A stretch of DNA of 64,000 nucleotides from Rhodococcus sp. 4CII (GCF_014256275.1 NZ_JACCFE010000002.1:7193501-7257500); one strand, 5' to 3'. Positions 52,216 through 61,295 are shown, numbered from the stretch's first letter. The notes: a model not told the origin generated them from the letters alone. Made by a program: numbers and translations.

Positions 52216-52863
52216 TCACTGCTCGGGCAGGCTGCCCGTCTCGAGGAAGACGACGCGCCTGCCGATCTCCACGGTGTGGTCGCAGAACCGCTCGTAGAAG
52301 CGGCCGAGCAGTGTGATGTCCACCGCCGATTGCACGCCGTGCGGCCAGTCGCCTCCCTGGGTGATCAAGAACAGGCTGCGATGGAGTTCGTCCATCGCCT
52401 CGTCCGCGGTCAGCAGAGCGCGTGCCCGTTCGGGATCGCGGTGCTGCAGCACCTGCTCGGTCTCCTGGGCTTGCGCGACGGCGACCGCTCCCATCTGGGT
52501 GAACACGTCGAGAACCTCGTCGGGCACCACATGGTCGGGGTGCCGTCGCCGGGCGATCTTCGCGATATGGACTGCGAGACCGCCCATGCGGTGCAGGTCT
52601 GCGGAAATGTGCAGACCTCCGACCATGAAACGCAAATCGTGCGCCACCGGGGCCTGCAGCGCCAGCAGGGCGAATGCGCGCTTCTCCCAATGTGCGGCGG
52701 CATCGTCGAGGTCGCCGCTCACGTCGATCACGTGTTCGGCGAGCCCGAGGTCTGCCTGGAGCAGGGCGTCGCTCGCCTCCGACATCGCGGTGACGGCCAA
52801 CCTGCACATGCCCGCGAGATCGCCGGCGAGGCTGTCGAGGTTTTCCGCGAAATGAGTACGCAT
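52216..52863 (-). CDS. phoU: Phosphate signalling regulator PhoU
   Basis: A 215-residue PhoU protein with the two three-helix PhoU repeats. These are visible as MCRLAVTAMSEASDALLQADLGLAEHVI with APVAHDLRFMVGGLHISADLHRMG, and DPERARALLTADEAMDELH with AVDITLLGRFYERFCDHTVEIGRRVVFL. It links phosphate transport (Pst) to the SenX3/RegX3-type two-component system. It stands alone, with no pst genes adjacent. Confidence 0.94.
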   Translation of the reverse strand: MRTHFAENLDSLAGDLAGMCRLAVTAMSEASDALLQADLGLAEHVIDVSGDLDDAAAHWEKRAFALLALQAPVAHDLRFMVGGLHISADLHRMGGLAVHIAKIARRRHPDHVVPDEVLDVFTQMGAVAVAQAQETEQVLQHRDPERARALLTADEAMDELHRSLFLITQGGDWPHGVQSAVDITLLGRFYERFCDHTVEIGRRVVFLETGSLPEQ

Positions 52864-52916
52864 CGGCTCAGCCTAGGGGGCTCGGTGACAACTTCTTCGG
52901 TCTCACGGAGTCGGGT

Positions 52917-53186
52917 CTAACGAGGGTCGGAATGGGCCAGTGTGCGGTACCCCCGTGCCCCGGCCCGGTCGATCGCCGCCCTGACCAGCCCGAACACGAT
53001 GCCCTGCACTGCGGCTGCGACCAGCACCTCGCGCGTACTCCGGGAGAGGTCCTTCGGGTCGGGGGCCTCGGATTCGCCCGCGATGCGCTTCCACAGCTGA
53101 CCGAACACCGCACTCGCCATGATCCCGCCGCCGACACTGGCAGCGAGTGCCAACGGTGTGTACATCGCCTTCGACACGGCAGTCAT
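52917..53186 (-). CDS. DUF4235 membrane protein
   Basis: An 89-residue protein with a Gly/Ala-rich N-terminal membrane segment (YTPLALAASVGGGIMASAVFG, the W/K-rich FGQLWKRI after it) and a second hydrophobic helix (VLVAAAVQGIVFGLVRAAIDRAGARG), the hallmark of DUF4235. Function unknown. It precedes phoU on the same strand by 53 bases and is divergent from the NDH-like gene. Confidence 0.82.
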   Translation of the reverse strand: MTAVSKAMYTPLALAASVGGGIMASAVFGQLWKRIAGESEAPDPKDLSRSTREVLVAAAVQGIVFGLVRAAIDRAGARGYRTLAHSDPR

Positions 53187-53309
53187 GTTCGCGCCCTTCG
53201 TATTCGACGTGCGACGATCGTCGTCGCGACACGAGTACCCGCATTACCGCGTCCTCACACCGCGAGCCGGCGTGTTTCGTCCGAGGCGAAGCTGGGGAAA
53301 GCCTCCTAC

Positions 53310-54632
53310 ATGACCTACGAAGCAGCTGGACAGTCGACACGCATCGTCGTGGTGGGAAGTGGCTTCGCCGGATTCGAGTGCGCACGCGCCCTGAGTCGCC
53401 GCCTCCGGGGCACCGACGCCCACATCACCATGATCTCCCCGCACGACTACATGCTCTACACACCGCTGCTGCCCGAAGTGGCGGGCGGAATCCTGGACGC
53501 ACGGTTCGTCACCGTTGCCCTGACCGAGGCGCTGCCGCACGTCGAACTGGTGAAGGGTCGCGTCGATTCCGTCGATTTCGGCTCCCGGTCCGTGCACGTC
53601 ACCGATTGCGAACAGGGTGTCGAGAACGTGTCCTGGGACAGGGTGGTGCTCACCCCGGGTTCGGTGACTCGCCTGTTCGACATCCCCGGACTCGCGGAGC
53701 ACGCGCGGGGCTTGAAGACACCGGCCGAGGCACTCTTCTTCCGTGACCAGCTCCTCACCCAGCTCGAGCTTGCCGAGCGGGACACCGACCCCCTGGTCGC
53801 CCGGGCCCGCCGGACGGTCGTCGTGGTGGGCGCGTCCTACGCCGGCACGGAACTCACTGCGCAACTGCGTGCCCTCGCGGACGAGGCCGCCTCACGGCGC
53901 GGCCTGGACCCCTCCGAGGTCCGCTTCCTCCTGCTCGATGCCGCCGACCGGGTCATGCCCGAGGTGGGGGAGAAGCTGGGCGGCAAGGTGCTGGAGGTGT
54001 TGCGTTCGCGCGGCGTCGACGTACGGCTGGAAACCACGCTGACCGAACTCGGCCCCGAACACGTCACGCTCGACGACGGCACAGTCGTTCCCACCCGCAC
54101 AGTCGCCTGGGTGACGGGAGTGACCGCCGGCCCGCTCGTCGACACCCTCGGGTTGCCCACCGAGAAGGGGAGGCTCACGGTGCGCCCCGACCTCTCGGTG
54201 GAGGGGCATCCCGACGTCTTCGCGGGCGGCGACGCGGCGGCCGTCCCCGATCTGAGGAACAGCGGCTCGATCACCCCGCCGACCGCGCAGCATGCGGTCC
54301 GGCAGGGCCGTGTCCTGGCCCGCAACGTCGCCGCGAGCCTGGGAATCGGGGACGCGAAGCCCTATTCGCACCGCGACATGGGTCTCGTCGTGGACCTGGG
54401 CCCGGGATTCGCGGTCGCGAATCCGCTGAACATCGCGCTGTCGGGGTTTCTCGCGAAGGTCGTCACCCGGGCGTACCACCTCTATGCCATGCCGAACGCC
54501 GCCAACCGCTGGGCGGTGGCGCTCGCCTACCTCACCGATCTTCTCTTCCCCCGCCCACTCGTGTCGATCGGGCTGGTCACCGACGAGGAATCGCGATTCG
54601 CCGCAAGTGAGAGAGTCGGGGCGCAGACCTGA
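53310..54632 (+). CDS. NDH-2-type NAD(P)H dehydrogenase
   Basis: A 440-residue two-dinucleotide-fold flavoprotein. The FAD motif is VVVGSGFAGFECA near the N-terminus, the NADH motif VVVGASYAGTELTAQL mid-chain, and the second FAD contact DVFAGGDAAAVPD. The C-terminal helix-rich part (ALSGFLAKVVTRAYHLYAMP, then WAVALAYLTDLLF) suits membrane attachment and quinone access. It likely transfers electrons from NADH to menaquinone, although the family also includes sulfide:quinone reductases. The ATG follows GGGGAAAG. It leads a co-directional set with the SRPBCC and phytoene-dehydrogenase-like genes. Confidence 0.9.
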   Translation: MTYEAAGQSTRIVVVGSGFAGFECARALSRRLRGTDAHITMISPHDYMLYTPLLPEVAGGILDARFVTVALTEALPHVELVKGRVDSVDFGSRSVHVTDCEQGVENVSWDRVVLTPGSVTRLFDIPGLAEHARGLKTPAEALFFRDQLLTQLELAERDTDPLVARARRTVVVVGASYAGTELTAQLRALADEAASRRGLDPSEVRFLLLDAADRVMPEVGEKLGGKVLEVLRSRGVDVRLETTLTELGPEHVTLDDGTVVPTRTVAWVTGVTAGPLVDTLGLPTEKGRLTVRPDLSVEGHPDVFAGGDAAAVPDLRNSGSITPPTAQHAVRQGRVLARNVAASLGIGDAKPYSHRDMGLVVDLGPGFAVANPLNIALSGFLAKVVTRAYHLYAMPNAANRWAVALAYLTDLLFPRPLVSIGLVTDEESRFAASERVGAQT

Positions 54633-54719
54633 CACCACAGCCGCTCGCCCGGTCGCCGTCGGCGCGGGTTTTCGAATCGGGAAACCGGGGTAAGCGGCCA
54701 CAGTTCCATCACGTTCCGG

Positions 54720-55172
54720 TTGGAGGGAGAGATCGTCATCGAGGCACATCGAGACACGTCGGCTTCGGCTTCGGACGTGTGGTCCGTACTGGCCAATGGG
54801 TGGCTGTACCCGTCCTGGGTGGTCGGGGCGTCGCGCATGCGCGCCGTCTCCGCCGACTGGCCCGCAGTCGGAAGTCACCTGCATCACTCGGTCGGTGCCT
54901 GGCCCGCCCTGATCGACGACTCCACCGAGGTTCTCTTCGCCGAGGAGAATCGCGAGTTACGGCTGCTCGCGCAAGTGTTCCCGGCGAAGGCGATCGTGCG
55001 CCTGCGATTGGAGCCCCATGACACCGGTTGCCACCTCGCGATGTCCGAGGGCGCGGCCACCGCTCCGCTGAAATGGGTTCCGCAGACGGCACAGGACCTG
55101 GCCGTTCTCCCACGAAATCTGGAATGCCTACGCAGGCTGTCCTTTCTCGCCGAGCACAAGACGAAACCCTGA
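54720..55172 (+). CDS. SRPBCC (START-like) family protein
   Basis: A protein of about 150 residues with a helix-grip fold for binding a hydrophobic ligand: ASASDVWSVLANGWLYPSWVVGASRMR, GSHLHHSVGAWPALIDD, ELRLLAQVFPAKAIVRLRLEP. The start is unusual. The frame can only open at TTG 54720, which lies at the edge of a strong Shine-Dalgarno-like GGAGGGAGAG. Bases after that purine tract offer no ATG, GTG or TTG before the conserved domain. Either TTG without its own site, or a rare start codon such as ATC, is used. Its stop is five bases before the preferred start of the next gene. Confidence 0.8.
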   Translation: MEGEIVIEAHRDTSASASDVWSVLANGWLYPSWVVGASRMRAVSADWPAVGSHLHHSVGAWPALIDDSTEVLFAEENRELRLLAQVFPAKAIVRLRLEPHDTGCHLAMSEGAATAPLKWVPQTAQDLAVLPRNLECLRRLSFLAEHKTKP

Positions 55173-55177
55173 CCGCG

Positions 55178-56791
55178 GTGACAGTGCACACGGTGGACGC
55201 CGTCGTCATCGGGTCCGGACCCAACGGTCTGGCCGCCGCGGCCACTCTGGCAGAGGCCGGCTGGGATGTGGTCCTCCTCGAGCAACAACCGGAACCGGGT
55301 GGCGCGGTCCGCTCCGCCGAACTGTTTCCGGGTTTTCGCACCGACCTGTTCAGCGCGTTCTACCCGCTGGCTGCGGTGTCTCCGGCGATCCGCCATCTCG
55401 ACCTCGAGGGCGTGGGCCTGCGGTGGAGCAAGGCGCCGGCAGCGGTCGGGCACCCCAGGAGCCCGGACGACGACGACGCCCCGCTGATCCGCGAGGATCC
55501 GGCCGACACGGCGGCCGACCTCGAACGCAGGCAACCGGGTGACGGACAGGCGTGGCTCCGGCTCTTCGAACAATGGAAGGACATCAAGGAACCGTTCCTC
55601 GGTACCCTCTTCAGCCCGTTTCCCCCGGTGCGCGGTCCTCGACGGCTGCTGTCTCAGCTCGGCACCGCCGACGCCCTCCGGCTCGTCCGATTCCTGATGC
55701 TGCCCGCACGTCGGATGACCCACGAGTTGTTCGACGGAGAAGCGGCACGAGTCCTGTTGCTGGGCAATGCAATGCACGCCGACACTCCCGTCGATTCGCC
55801 GGGTAGTGGGGTCATGGGGTATCTGCTGACCATGCTCGCTCAGGACGATGGCTATGTGGTGCCGGTCGGCGGGTCGGGCGCCCTTTCGGCGGCAATGGCG
55901 GAACGGGCGCGACGGAACGGTGCCGAGATCCGCTGCGGCCAGGAAGTGACGTCGATACATGTGACCGGGGGAGCGGCCCGCGAGGTACGGACAGCCGGCG
56001 GCGACCGATATGTGGTCAGGCGCGCCGTTCTGGCGGATGTGGCGGCGCCGGCACTGTACGGGCGGTTGCTGGAATCCTCCGTGGTCCCGGCGGGTGTGCG
56101 AGCCGACCTCGAAAGGTTCGAATGGGACACCCCGGTCGTGAAGGTGAACTACGCGCTCGACCGCAAGATTCCGTGGCGGTCGCGCAGTCTCGAATCGGCC
56201 GGGACCGTGCATCTGGGTGCCGACGACAACGGACTGGTCCGGTGGATGGCCGATCTCACCACGGGTGTCGTCCCCACCCATCCCTTTCTGCTGTTCGGCC
56301 AGATGACGACATCGGACCCCAGTCGCTCGCCGGAAGGAACCGAAAGCGCCTGGGCCTATACGCATCTCCCGCGAGGAATCACCGACAACGAGTCGGCGGA
56401 ACTGCTGGCGCACCGCGTCGACGCAATGCTCGAATCGCACGCGCCGGGGTTCGAGGACCGGGTGGTCGGACGCAACGTCCAGCGACCGGGCGACCTCGAG
56501 GCCAGCAACGCGAACCTGCACGGCGGTGCAGTCAACGGTGGCACCGCCCAGCTCTACCAGCAGCTCGTCTTCCGTCCGACTCCGGGTTCGTCGGGGCCGG
56601 ACACGTCGATCGACCGGTTGTACCTGGCCAGTTCGGCGACTCACCCGGGCGGCGGAGTTCATGGTATGTGTGGCTTCAACGCGGCCCACGCAGCGCTTGC
56701 CGATCACGGACGATGGGGGTGGGCGCGCCGGAAAGTTCGTGGTCGCATCCTCGATCTCGTCGTTACGCCCCGAAAGTCGCACGGCCCCTAG
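55178..56791 (+). CDS. Phytoene dehydrogenase-like FAD oxidoreductase
   Basis: A flavoprotein of about 537 residues in the CrtI/amine-oxidase superfamily. It has the N-terminal VDAVVIGSGPNGLAAAATLAEAGWDVVLLEQ dinucleotide site with EPGGAVRSAELFPGF after it, and the C-terminal SSATHPGGGVHGMCGFNAA closing the FAD site. Related actinobacterial proteins are annotated as carotenoid or lipid desaturases, but no carotenoid genes are nearby. I prefer the GTG just after the SRPBCC stop; an ATG at 55124 would overlap that gene by 49 bases. It probably shares an operon with the SRPBCC protein, which could present the ligand (inference). Its stop overlaps that of the convergent NYN gene. Confidence 0.87.
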   Translation: MTVHTVDAVVIGSGPNGLAAAATLAEAGWDVVLLEQQPEPGGAVRSAELFPGFRTDLFSAFYPLAAVSPAIRHLDLEGVGLRWSKAPAAVGHPRSPDDDDAPLIREDPADTAADLERRQPGDGQAWLRLFEQWKDIKEPFLGTLFSPFPPVRGPRRLLSQLGTADALRLVRFLMLPARRMTHELFDGEAARVLLLGNAMHADTPVDSPGSGVMGYLLTMLAQDDGYVVPVGGSGALSAAMAERARRNGAEIRCGQEVTSIHVTGGAAREVRTAGGDRYVVRRAVLADVAAPALYGRLLESSVVPAGVRADLERFEWDTPVVKVNYALDRKIPWRSRSLESAGTVHLGADDNGLVRWMADLTTGVVPTHPFLLFGQMTTSDPSRSPEGTESAWAYTHLPRGITDNESAELLAHRVDAMLESHAPGFEDRVVGRNVQRPGDLEASNANLHGGAVNGGTAQLYQQLVFRPTPGSSGPDTSIDRLYLASSATHPGGGVHGMCGFNAAHAALADHGRWGWARRKVRGRILDLVVTPRKSHGP

Positions 56792-57195
56792 GACTCGATG
56801 CGATCCAGGAGCCAGCGCGGGCCGACGGTGTGTGCCCCGAGCGCCGCGACCCGGTCACGAAGTCCGCGGTCTGCCGTGACGACGGTGATCGGCCGGTCGC
56901 CGTCCTCGTCGACCGCTGACGCGACGACATCGACGATCGAGTCGTCACCCGAGCCTTCCGCGCGCACCACTCGCACGTCTCCGACGTCCGGACCTTCCCG
57001 GTCACCGACCGCGGCGTTCGCTGCGCCCTCGAGCACGACCACCACGTCCGCCTGGCCGTGCGTACGTTGTTCCCACGTGTTCAGCTGAGTGAGCAGCCGG
57101 CGGGCCGCGCCGACACGATCGCGCCACCACCCGTTCGGCCGCGAGCCGACCACGTTCGCCGCATCCACCACGATCAACGCCCTCTCGTCCGTCAC
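56788..57195 (-). CDS. NYN/PIN-like nuclease-fold protein
   Basis: A 135-residue protein with the NYN-domain core: ALIVVDAANVVGSRPNGWWRDRVGAA with the first acidic residue, VVVVLEGAAN, and ITVVTADRGLRDRVAALGAHTVGPRWLL. The conserved Asp residues could bind Mg2+ for RNA cleavage, as in related bacterial NYN proteins. The GTG start gives a domain-sized protein; the longer upstream frame is antisense to the corA leader. Divergent from corA. Confidence 0.82.
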   Translation of the reverse strand: MTDERALIVVDAANVVGSRPNGWWRDRVGAARRLLTQLNTWEQRTHGQADVVVVLEGAANAAVGDREGPDVGDVRVVRAEGSGDDSIVDVVASAVDEDGDRPITVVTADRGLRDRVAALGAHTVGPRWLLDRIES

Positions 57196-57292
57196 CCCCT
57201 CAGTGTGCTCCGTCCGGATTCGGCCGGTGACCCCACCTGCACGGGTGGGGGTGCTAAGACGGAGATGAGGCTCGTCGTGCGAGGAGGCCGAT

Positions 57293-58276
57293 ATGGACGT
57301 CCGCTTCATCTCCGACGAGGGTGTGCGTTCGTATCCGGCGTCGGATCTGAGGATGCTGCTCGATCGACCCGGCGGAGTCGTCTGGGTGGATGTCCCCACC
57401 TGGGACGACCAGGCCGAAGACGCGATGACCACCATATTCGGGTGTCATCCACTCGCCGTGCGGGATTCGAGGGACCGCAATCAGGTACCCAAGGTGCACC
57501 GGTACGAAAATCACTTCTTCGTGGTACTGCATGCACCGCAGTCGGGGGCGCAGGGGCATGTGCATTACGTCGAGCTGGACCAGTTCATCGGAAGCAGGTA
57601 TCTGGTGACGGTGCACGGTCCGGTGAATCCGGCGATCGACCCGTCCACGGCGATGGTCGAGGTGAATGCGGTGCTGGGCCGGCTGGAATCGGGCAAGTTA
57701 CGACCCGGCACCGGATTCGAATTGTCGTTCGCAGTGCTCGCCGCGTTGACGGCGCGGATGCGCGCTTACACTGCAGACCTGACCAAGGACGTCTGGAAGC
57801 TCGAGCAGCAGGTCACCGGCGGGCACCTCGGCAACCCGGAAACCTTTCTCGACGAGATGTTCCGAGTCCGACACGGTCTGCTCACGGTCGGCACGATGGC
57901 GTCGCTGAGCCGCGAGGTGTATGGCCGGATGGTGACCATCGAGGCGTTCGGCGCCGGGAAGGGGCAGGATCTCCTCCTCGACGCAGTGGATCAGTTCCAG
58001 CATCTGACCGTGATGGCCACCGGTCAAAAGGACTACCTCCAGGGCACGATCGAGTTCTACCAGGCGCGCACGAACACCAAGATGACGATCGCTGCGGAGC
58101 GGCTCGCCGTTATCGCGGCCGTCACTCTGCCGATCACGGCCCTGTCGTCGATCCTCGGCATGAACGTCATCGTCAACGACCGGACGCTGTGGCCATGGGT
58201 GGCCGCGATCATCCTCGTGATGCTCGCGATGTCCGGTGCACTTCTCGTGTGGGCCAAACGCAAAGGCTGGTTCTGA
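57293..58276 (+). CDS. corA: CorA-type magnesium/cobalt transporter
   Basis: A 327-residue CorA channel subunit. An N-terminal cytoplasmic alpha/beta domain and long helix precede two C-terminal membrane helices: AAVTLPITALSSILGMNVI, with the GMN selectivity motif, and PWVAAIILVMLAMSGALLVWA. A basic C-terminal end (KRKGWF) is typical. Five subunits would form the pore. AGGAGG precedes the ATG. It is a single gene with no neighbouring metal genes. Confidence 0.93.
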   Translation: MDVRFISDEGVRSYPASDLRMLLDRPGGVVWVDVPTWDDQAEDAMTTIFGCHPLAVRDSRDRNQVPKVHRYENHFFVVLHAPQSGAQGHVHYVELDQFIGSRYLVTVHGPVNPAIDPSTAMVEVNAVLGRLESGKLRPGTGFELSFAVLAALTARMRAYTADLTKDVWKLEQQVTGGHLGNPETFLDEMFRVRHGLLTVGTMASLSREVYGRMVTIEAFGAGKGQDLLLDAVDQFQHLTVMATGQKDYLQGTIEFYQARTNTKMTIAAERLAVIAAVTLPITALSSILGMNVIVNDRTLWPWVAAIILVMLAMSGALLVWAKRKGWF

Positions 58277-59051
58277 ATCGCGCGAACGGGTCGAACAAAA
58301 TCCGACCGCGGGGGAGAGGACGCGCATGTGGAGGCGTGTGCCCGGGTGGGGAGTGCGCCGCTCGCGTCGGTCCCGCTGATCGACCGACGTCAGCGGCACG
58401 GCTCTTGTGACAGCGAAGGGTGAGCGCTGATAGCCGCCAACACACCAGTTCCGGGGTCGGCCACAGATGGAACGCCGGGATTGTGCGAACTTGCAGCGGC
58501 CCCGTTCCGCGTCTGGGGGAGTGGAGACCACCCAGCCCACCGCACGATCGCCATTCGATCACCACGGAACGCCCCGGCGGATCAGGCGCGACCCGCGGGC
58601 GGCGACGGCGTCGGGGGGAGCGAGGCCAATGGCGCCGGCCGGCGGGTCGGGGTGGGGGAGTGCTAGGAGATCTCGACGTTCGGTCCAGGTGGGAGGCCGG
58701 GGGCGAACGCGGTCGGAACCACGGCATCGGCACCCCACAGCGGGCGATACCCTTCCTGGTATCGACTCGGACCGTGACGGAATACCATGGTTTACCGAAT
58801 AGATGGTCATCACCCCACGGAGCAGCACCGGTAGTCGCCTCCCGACATCTGTTCCGTCCCCACAAATTGCCCATCCATCTCCGCGCAGAGCACGAGGCGG
58901 CGATGAGTACGAGCGATATCGGCCGGCGGGGGAGAAGCTGCCGGCTGGATGTGAATCCCACCGACTGGCGCGGGGGGCGCGCGGTGCTGTACAACATACT
59001 CATAAGTTTGTGATTCAGGTCACTTGACTGCTACTCGAGGAACGCCAGCAC
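58277..59051. other. 775-base stretch without a supported gene
   Basis: Open frames here have codon use and composition unlike neighbouring genes, and none shows a recognisable domain. The only structured element I can support is the GlxR/CRP-like site at the right end. The stretch may contain the corA terminator and the leader of the small-peptide unit. Confidence 0.55.
59009..59024. promoter_or_regulatory. GlxR/CRP-like binding site
   Basis: TGTGA-TTCAGG-TCACT matches the CRP/GlxR consensus TGTGA-N6-TCACA in nine of ten half-site bases. It lies 27 bases before the start of the first small gene, within reach of its promoter. Confidence 0.55.
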
Positions 59052-59273
59052 ATGACCCGCACGACCGTGCACAAGGACGATCAGCGCATCGCGTCGGCGC
59101 TCTCTTCCGACGAGGCGCCACGCCACACATTGCGTCCGACTGTGTACATCGCTTCTGTCTCGGCAGCAACCGCCACTGCACCCGCCGTCGTCGTGACGGG
59201 ATCCGTTCTCGTCGCGGTCGCGACCTCGGTGTCAGTGCTCGCTGCCGTAGTGCTCGCCGCATTCCTCATCTGA
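59052..59273 (+). CDS. Small membrane peptide with C-terminal hydrophobic helix
   Basis: A 73-residue peptide. The first 28 residues are charged (MTRTTVHKDDQRIASALSSD). The rest is a long Val/Ala/Ser/Thr-rich helix (AVVVTGSVLVAVATSVSVLA onward) ending at the membrane-like LAAFLI. CGAGGAA lies before the ATG. The next small gene starts 52 bases after its stop, and a hairpin ends the unit. It could be a single-pass membrane peptide or a toxin/RiPP-like peptide; no modification or immunity gene is seen, so no function is claimed. Confidence 0.55.
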   Translation: MTRTTVHKDDQRIASALSSDEAPRHTLRPTVYIASVSAATATAPAVVVTGSVLVAVATSVSVLAAVVLAAFLI

Positions 59274-59325
59274 CGTGTCCGCCTCTACGCGGCTCTTGCC
59301 GACACAGAAGGCGGAAAGCACGTAC

Positions 59326-59478
59326 ATGGAGACTCGTTCCGCGCCGACGTCCGCACCCCGCCGCAGCTTCGCCACTGCCCGCGGTTCGATGAACACAATC
59401 GGAATCAAGAACCGTATCGAGGCGATGTTCCGCGCGGACGACGATCCCGCCCCCGCGGCTACGGCCGGAGCCGAGTAA
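59326..59478 (+). CDS. Small peptide, second gene of the unit
   Basis: A 50-residue peptide starting at ATG after AAGGCGGAAAG. It is basic at the N-terminus (SAPTSAPRRSFATARG), has a short amphipathic segment (NTIGIKNRIEAMFR) and an acidic/Pro-Ala end. It is soluble by composition. It lies between the membrane peptide and the hairpin, and probably shares their transcript. Unrecognised. Confidence 0.45.
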   Translation: METRSAPTSAPRRSFATARGSMNTIGIKNRIEAMFRADDDPAPAATAGAE

Positions 59479-59513
59479 CCCGGCACTCATCCGCCGGCAA
59501 AAGAGCAATGGGA

Positions 59514-59546
59514 AAGGGCTGGGGAGTTTTTCACTCCCTGCCCCTT
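59514..59546 (+). terminator. Hairpin after the small-peptide unit
   Basis: Arms of 14 bases (AAGGGCTGGGGAGT and ACTCCCTGCCCCTT) pair with a few mismatches around a TTTTC loop, 35 bases after the second peptide. Likely a terminator for the unit; it could also serve the opposite direction. Confidence 0.55.
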
Positions 59547-59696
59547 CCAAGACACAGCGAACCGGGCGCCTTGCGGCAAGACCTCAGTCGTGCCGCCGAA
59601 TCTCCGGCCGAAGCCAGAACCTGAGGAAATCGGATCCGCGAAGTACCTCGCGGAGCACCTGCCCATAAGGTTCGGACCTGCCAGTCGCTGAGCCCG

Positions 59697-60143
59697 TCAG
59701 GAGTGCGCGGTCCTGTCCACCTTGTCGAGCGCGGCGCTCACCGTGCTGCAGGTCGAGATCATCGCGGCGAGTCCGGTTGCTTCGAGTGGTCGGAGTACCG
59801 CTCGGCCACCCGCGAGCGCCCACGTAATATGTTGTTGCCGAGCGGTTTCCGCAAACTGTGACAGTACCGACAATCCTGACGTTCCAACGAAGTCGACGGT
59901 GGTCATGTCCACGACGACGCGCGAGGACGAGCTGCCGTGCGTGAGCTGCGCGAGGGCGAGTGCGAAGGAGGGCGCGGCCAGCACGTCGATGTCTCCGGTG
60001 ATGCGCCCCACCGTGGCGTCGACGTCCTCCGCGACTTCGACCACCATGCGGAGACCTCTGTCGGGGGAGGGGATGTCGCGGGTCGCGTACAGTCGCGGTG
60101 CCGCCGAGGGGCTGAGGCGGGGTGGCGTGCGGGTTGGTTTCAT
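59697..60143 (-). CDS. STAS-domain anti-sigma factor antagonist
   Basis: A 148-residue protein with a C-terminal STAS domain: EVAEDVDATVGRITGDIDVLAA, VVVDMTTVDFVGTSGLSVL with the conserved Ser that anti-sigma kinases phosphorylate, and a final helix. A Pro/Arg-rich tail of about 35 residues precedes it. I chose the ATG that has CGGAGGG upstream; a GTG seven codons earlier is the alternative. It is followed upstream on the same strand by a GAF-ANTAR gene, so both may belong to stress signalling. No RsbW-type kinase is adjacent. Confidence 0.85.
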   Translation of the reverse strand: MKPTRTPPRLSPSAAPRLYATRDIPSPDRGLRMVVEVAEDVDATVGRITGDIDVLAAPSFALALAQLTHGSSSSRVVVDMTTVDFVGTSGLSVLSQFAETARQQHITWALAGGRAVLRPLEATGLAAMISTCSTVSAALDKVDRTAHS

Positions 60144-60386
60144 GACCCTCCGATCGGGGTGCACTCTGTGGGTGCCCGCACGCCGGGGTGAAGTGATGGA
60201 GCCTCAGCGCGAACGCCACGGTGGGAGTGCACGCATCTTCGTTCACCGCGCTTCGCCGCGGCCCGAGCAACCTGCGGCTGTGTTCTCAACCACGCTGGCT
60301 CAACAGTACTTCTCCGTCAGGTGGGCATCAACTGATTGCCAACTTCCCCGGACTCGAGCCGGCGGATGCCGGTGCATGAGGTGCGC

Positions 60387-61082
60387 TCAGTCGAACTTCG
60401 AATTGTGGTGCGCGATGATCTCGCGGGCGACGCGGGTGAGCTTGATGTTCATGTCCTGCGACGTTTTGCGCAACAGGTCGAAGGCGCGGTCCTCGGGGAT
60501 GTCGTGAAAGGCCATCAGCAGGCCGATCGCTTTCCCGATTTCACGGTTGCTGGCCAGGCCCTCGCGCAGGGTCTGGGCCTCCTGATGTTCGTGGAGCGCG
60601 GTCAGCGTGACCGCCGCGAACGCAGTGATCAGAATCGCCTGGTCGATGGATTCGTCGGTGAATATTCCCGGAGTGTCCGAGAACAGATTGAGAGCGCCGA
60701 CCTTGCGACCCTTGATCAGGAGCCGAAAGCCCGCGGCGCCACGGACGGGCGTCTCGGCGATCGCGCGCTGTGCGAGGCGCGGCCACTGCGTCGATCGAGC
60801 GAGGTCTGCTTCCACCTGAGGGGCTTCCTTCTCGATCGCGTCGAGGCAGGGCCCTTCCTGCTCGGCGCGCTCGAGCGCGTCTACCTGGGCGGCAACACTG
60901 TCGCTCGCCCCCACCGTGAGGTACTGGTCGTTCTGTTTCAACATGAGGCTGGCGTGGGTACACCCGGGAACCAGGGTCGCAGCGGCATCACAGATCGCCT
61001 GATACACCTGCGCGAAGTCGTCGCCGCTGTAGACCATCTCGGCCAGCTTCGCGAAAACGGCGCTGGGAGAATCGCTTGGCAT
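60387..61082 (-). CDS. GAF-ANTAR RNA-binding antiterminator-type regulator
   Basis: A 231-residue protein. The GAF domain (about residues 10-155; GCTHASLMLKQND, EGPCLDAI, RGAAGFRLLIKGRKVGALNLFS) is followed by an ANTAR domain (TLREGLASNREIGKAIGLLM, DRAFDLLRKTSQDMNIKLTRVAREII). ANTAR domains bind paired stem-loops in leader RNAs to prevent termination, usually on a signal sensed by the partner domain. AGGAGG precedes the ATG. Ligand and target RNA are unknown. Confidence 0.9.
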   Translation of the reverse strand: MPSDSPSAVFAKLAEMVYSGDDFAQVYQAICDAAATLVPGCTHASLMLKQNDQYLTVGASDSVAAQVDALERAEQEGPCLDAIEKEAPQVEADLARSTQWPRLAQRAIAETPVRGAAGFRLLIKGRKVGALNLFSDTPGIFTDESIDQAILITAFAAVTLTALHEHQEAQTLREGLASNREIGKAIGLLMAFHDIPEDRAFDLLRKTSQDMNIKLTRVAREIIAHHNSKFD

Positions 61083-61281
61083 GACACGCCTCCTGAGGCA
61101 ACGACACGGCGTGAGCCGGGCGTCGCGTTTCGCGCGACGTCCGATCAAGTCTGCCAGACCGGCAAAGCCCGGATGATGCTGGTTCCCTGCGGCTCGGCCG
61201 ACGATTGCTGCCTTCGCCCGTCGTCATGCGATGGCGCAAATGGCGGTATGTAACGCCACTGTGGCAGCGCGCGACTTGTCT

Positions 61282-61295
61282 GTTAACGCGTTGAC
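61282..61295. promoter_or_regulatory. Palindrome GTTAACGCGTTGAC upstream of cutinase
   Basis: A 14-base dyad with twelve matching positions, 46 bases before the cutinase start. It resembles LacI/TetR-style operators; the regulator is unknown. Confidence 0.4.

Noticed and set aside
58420..59013. Open frame in the corA-downstream gap
   Set aside because: Arg/Gly-rich, non-periodic composition, no ribosome site; judged non-coding.
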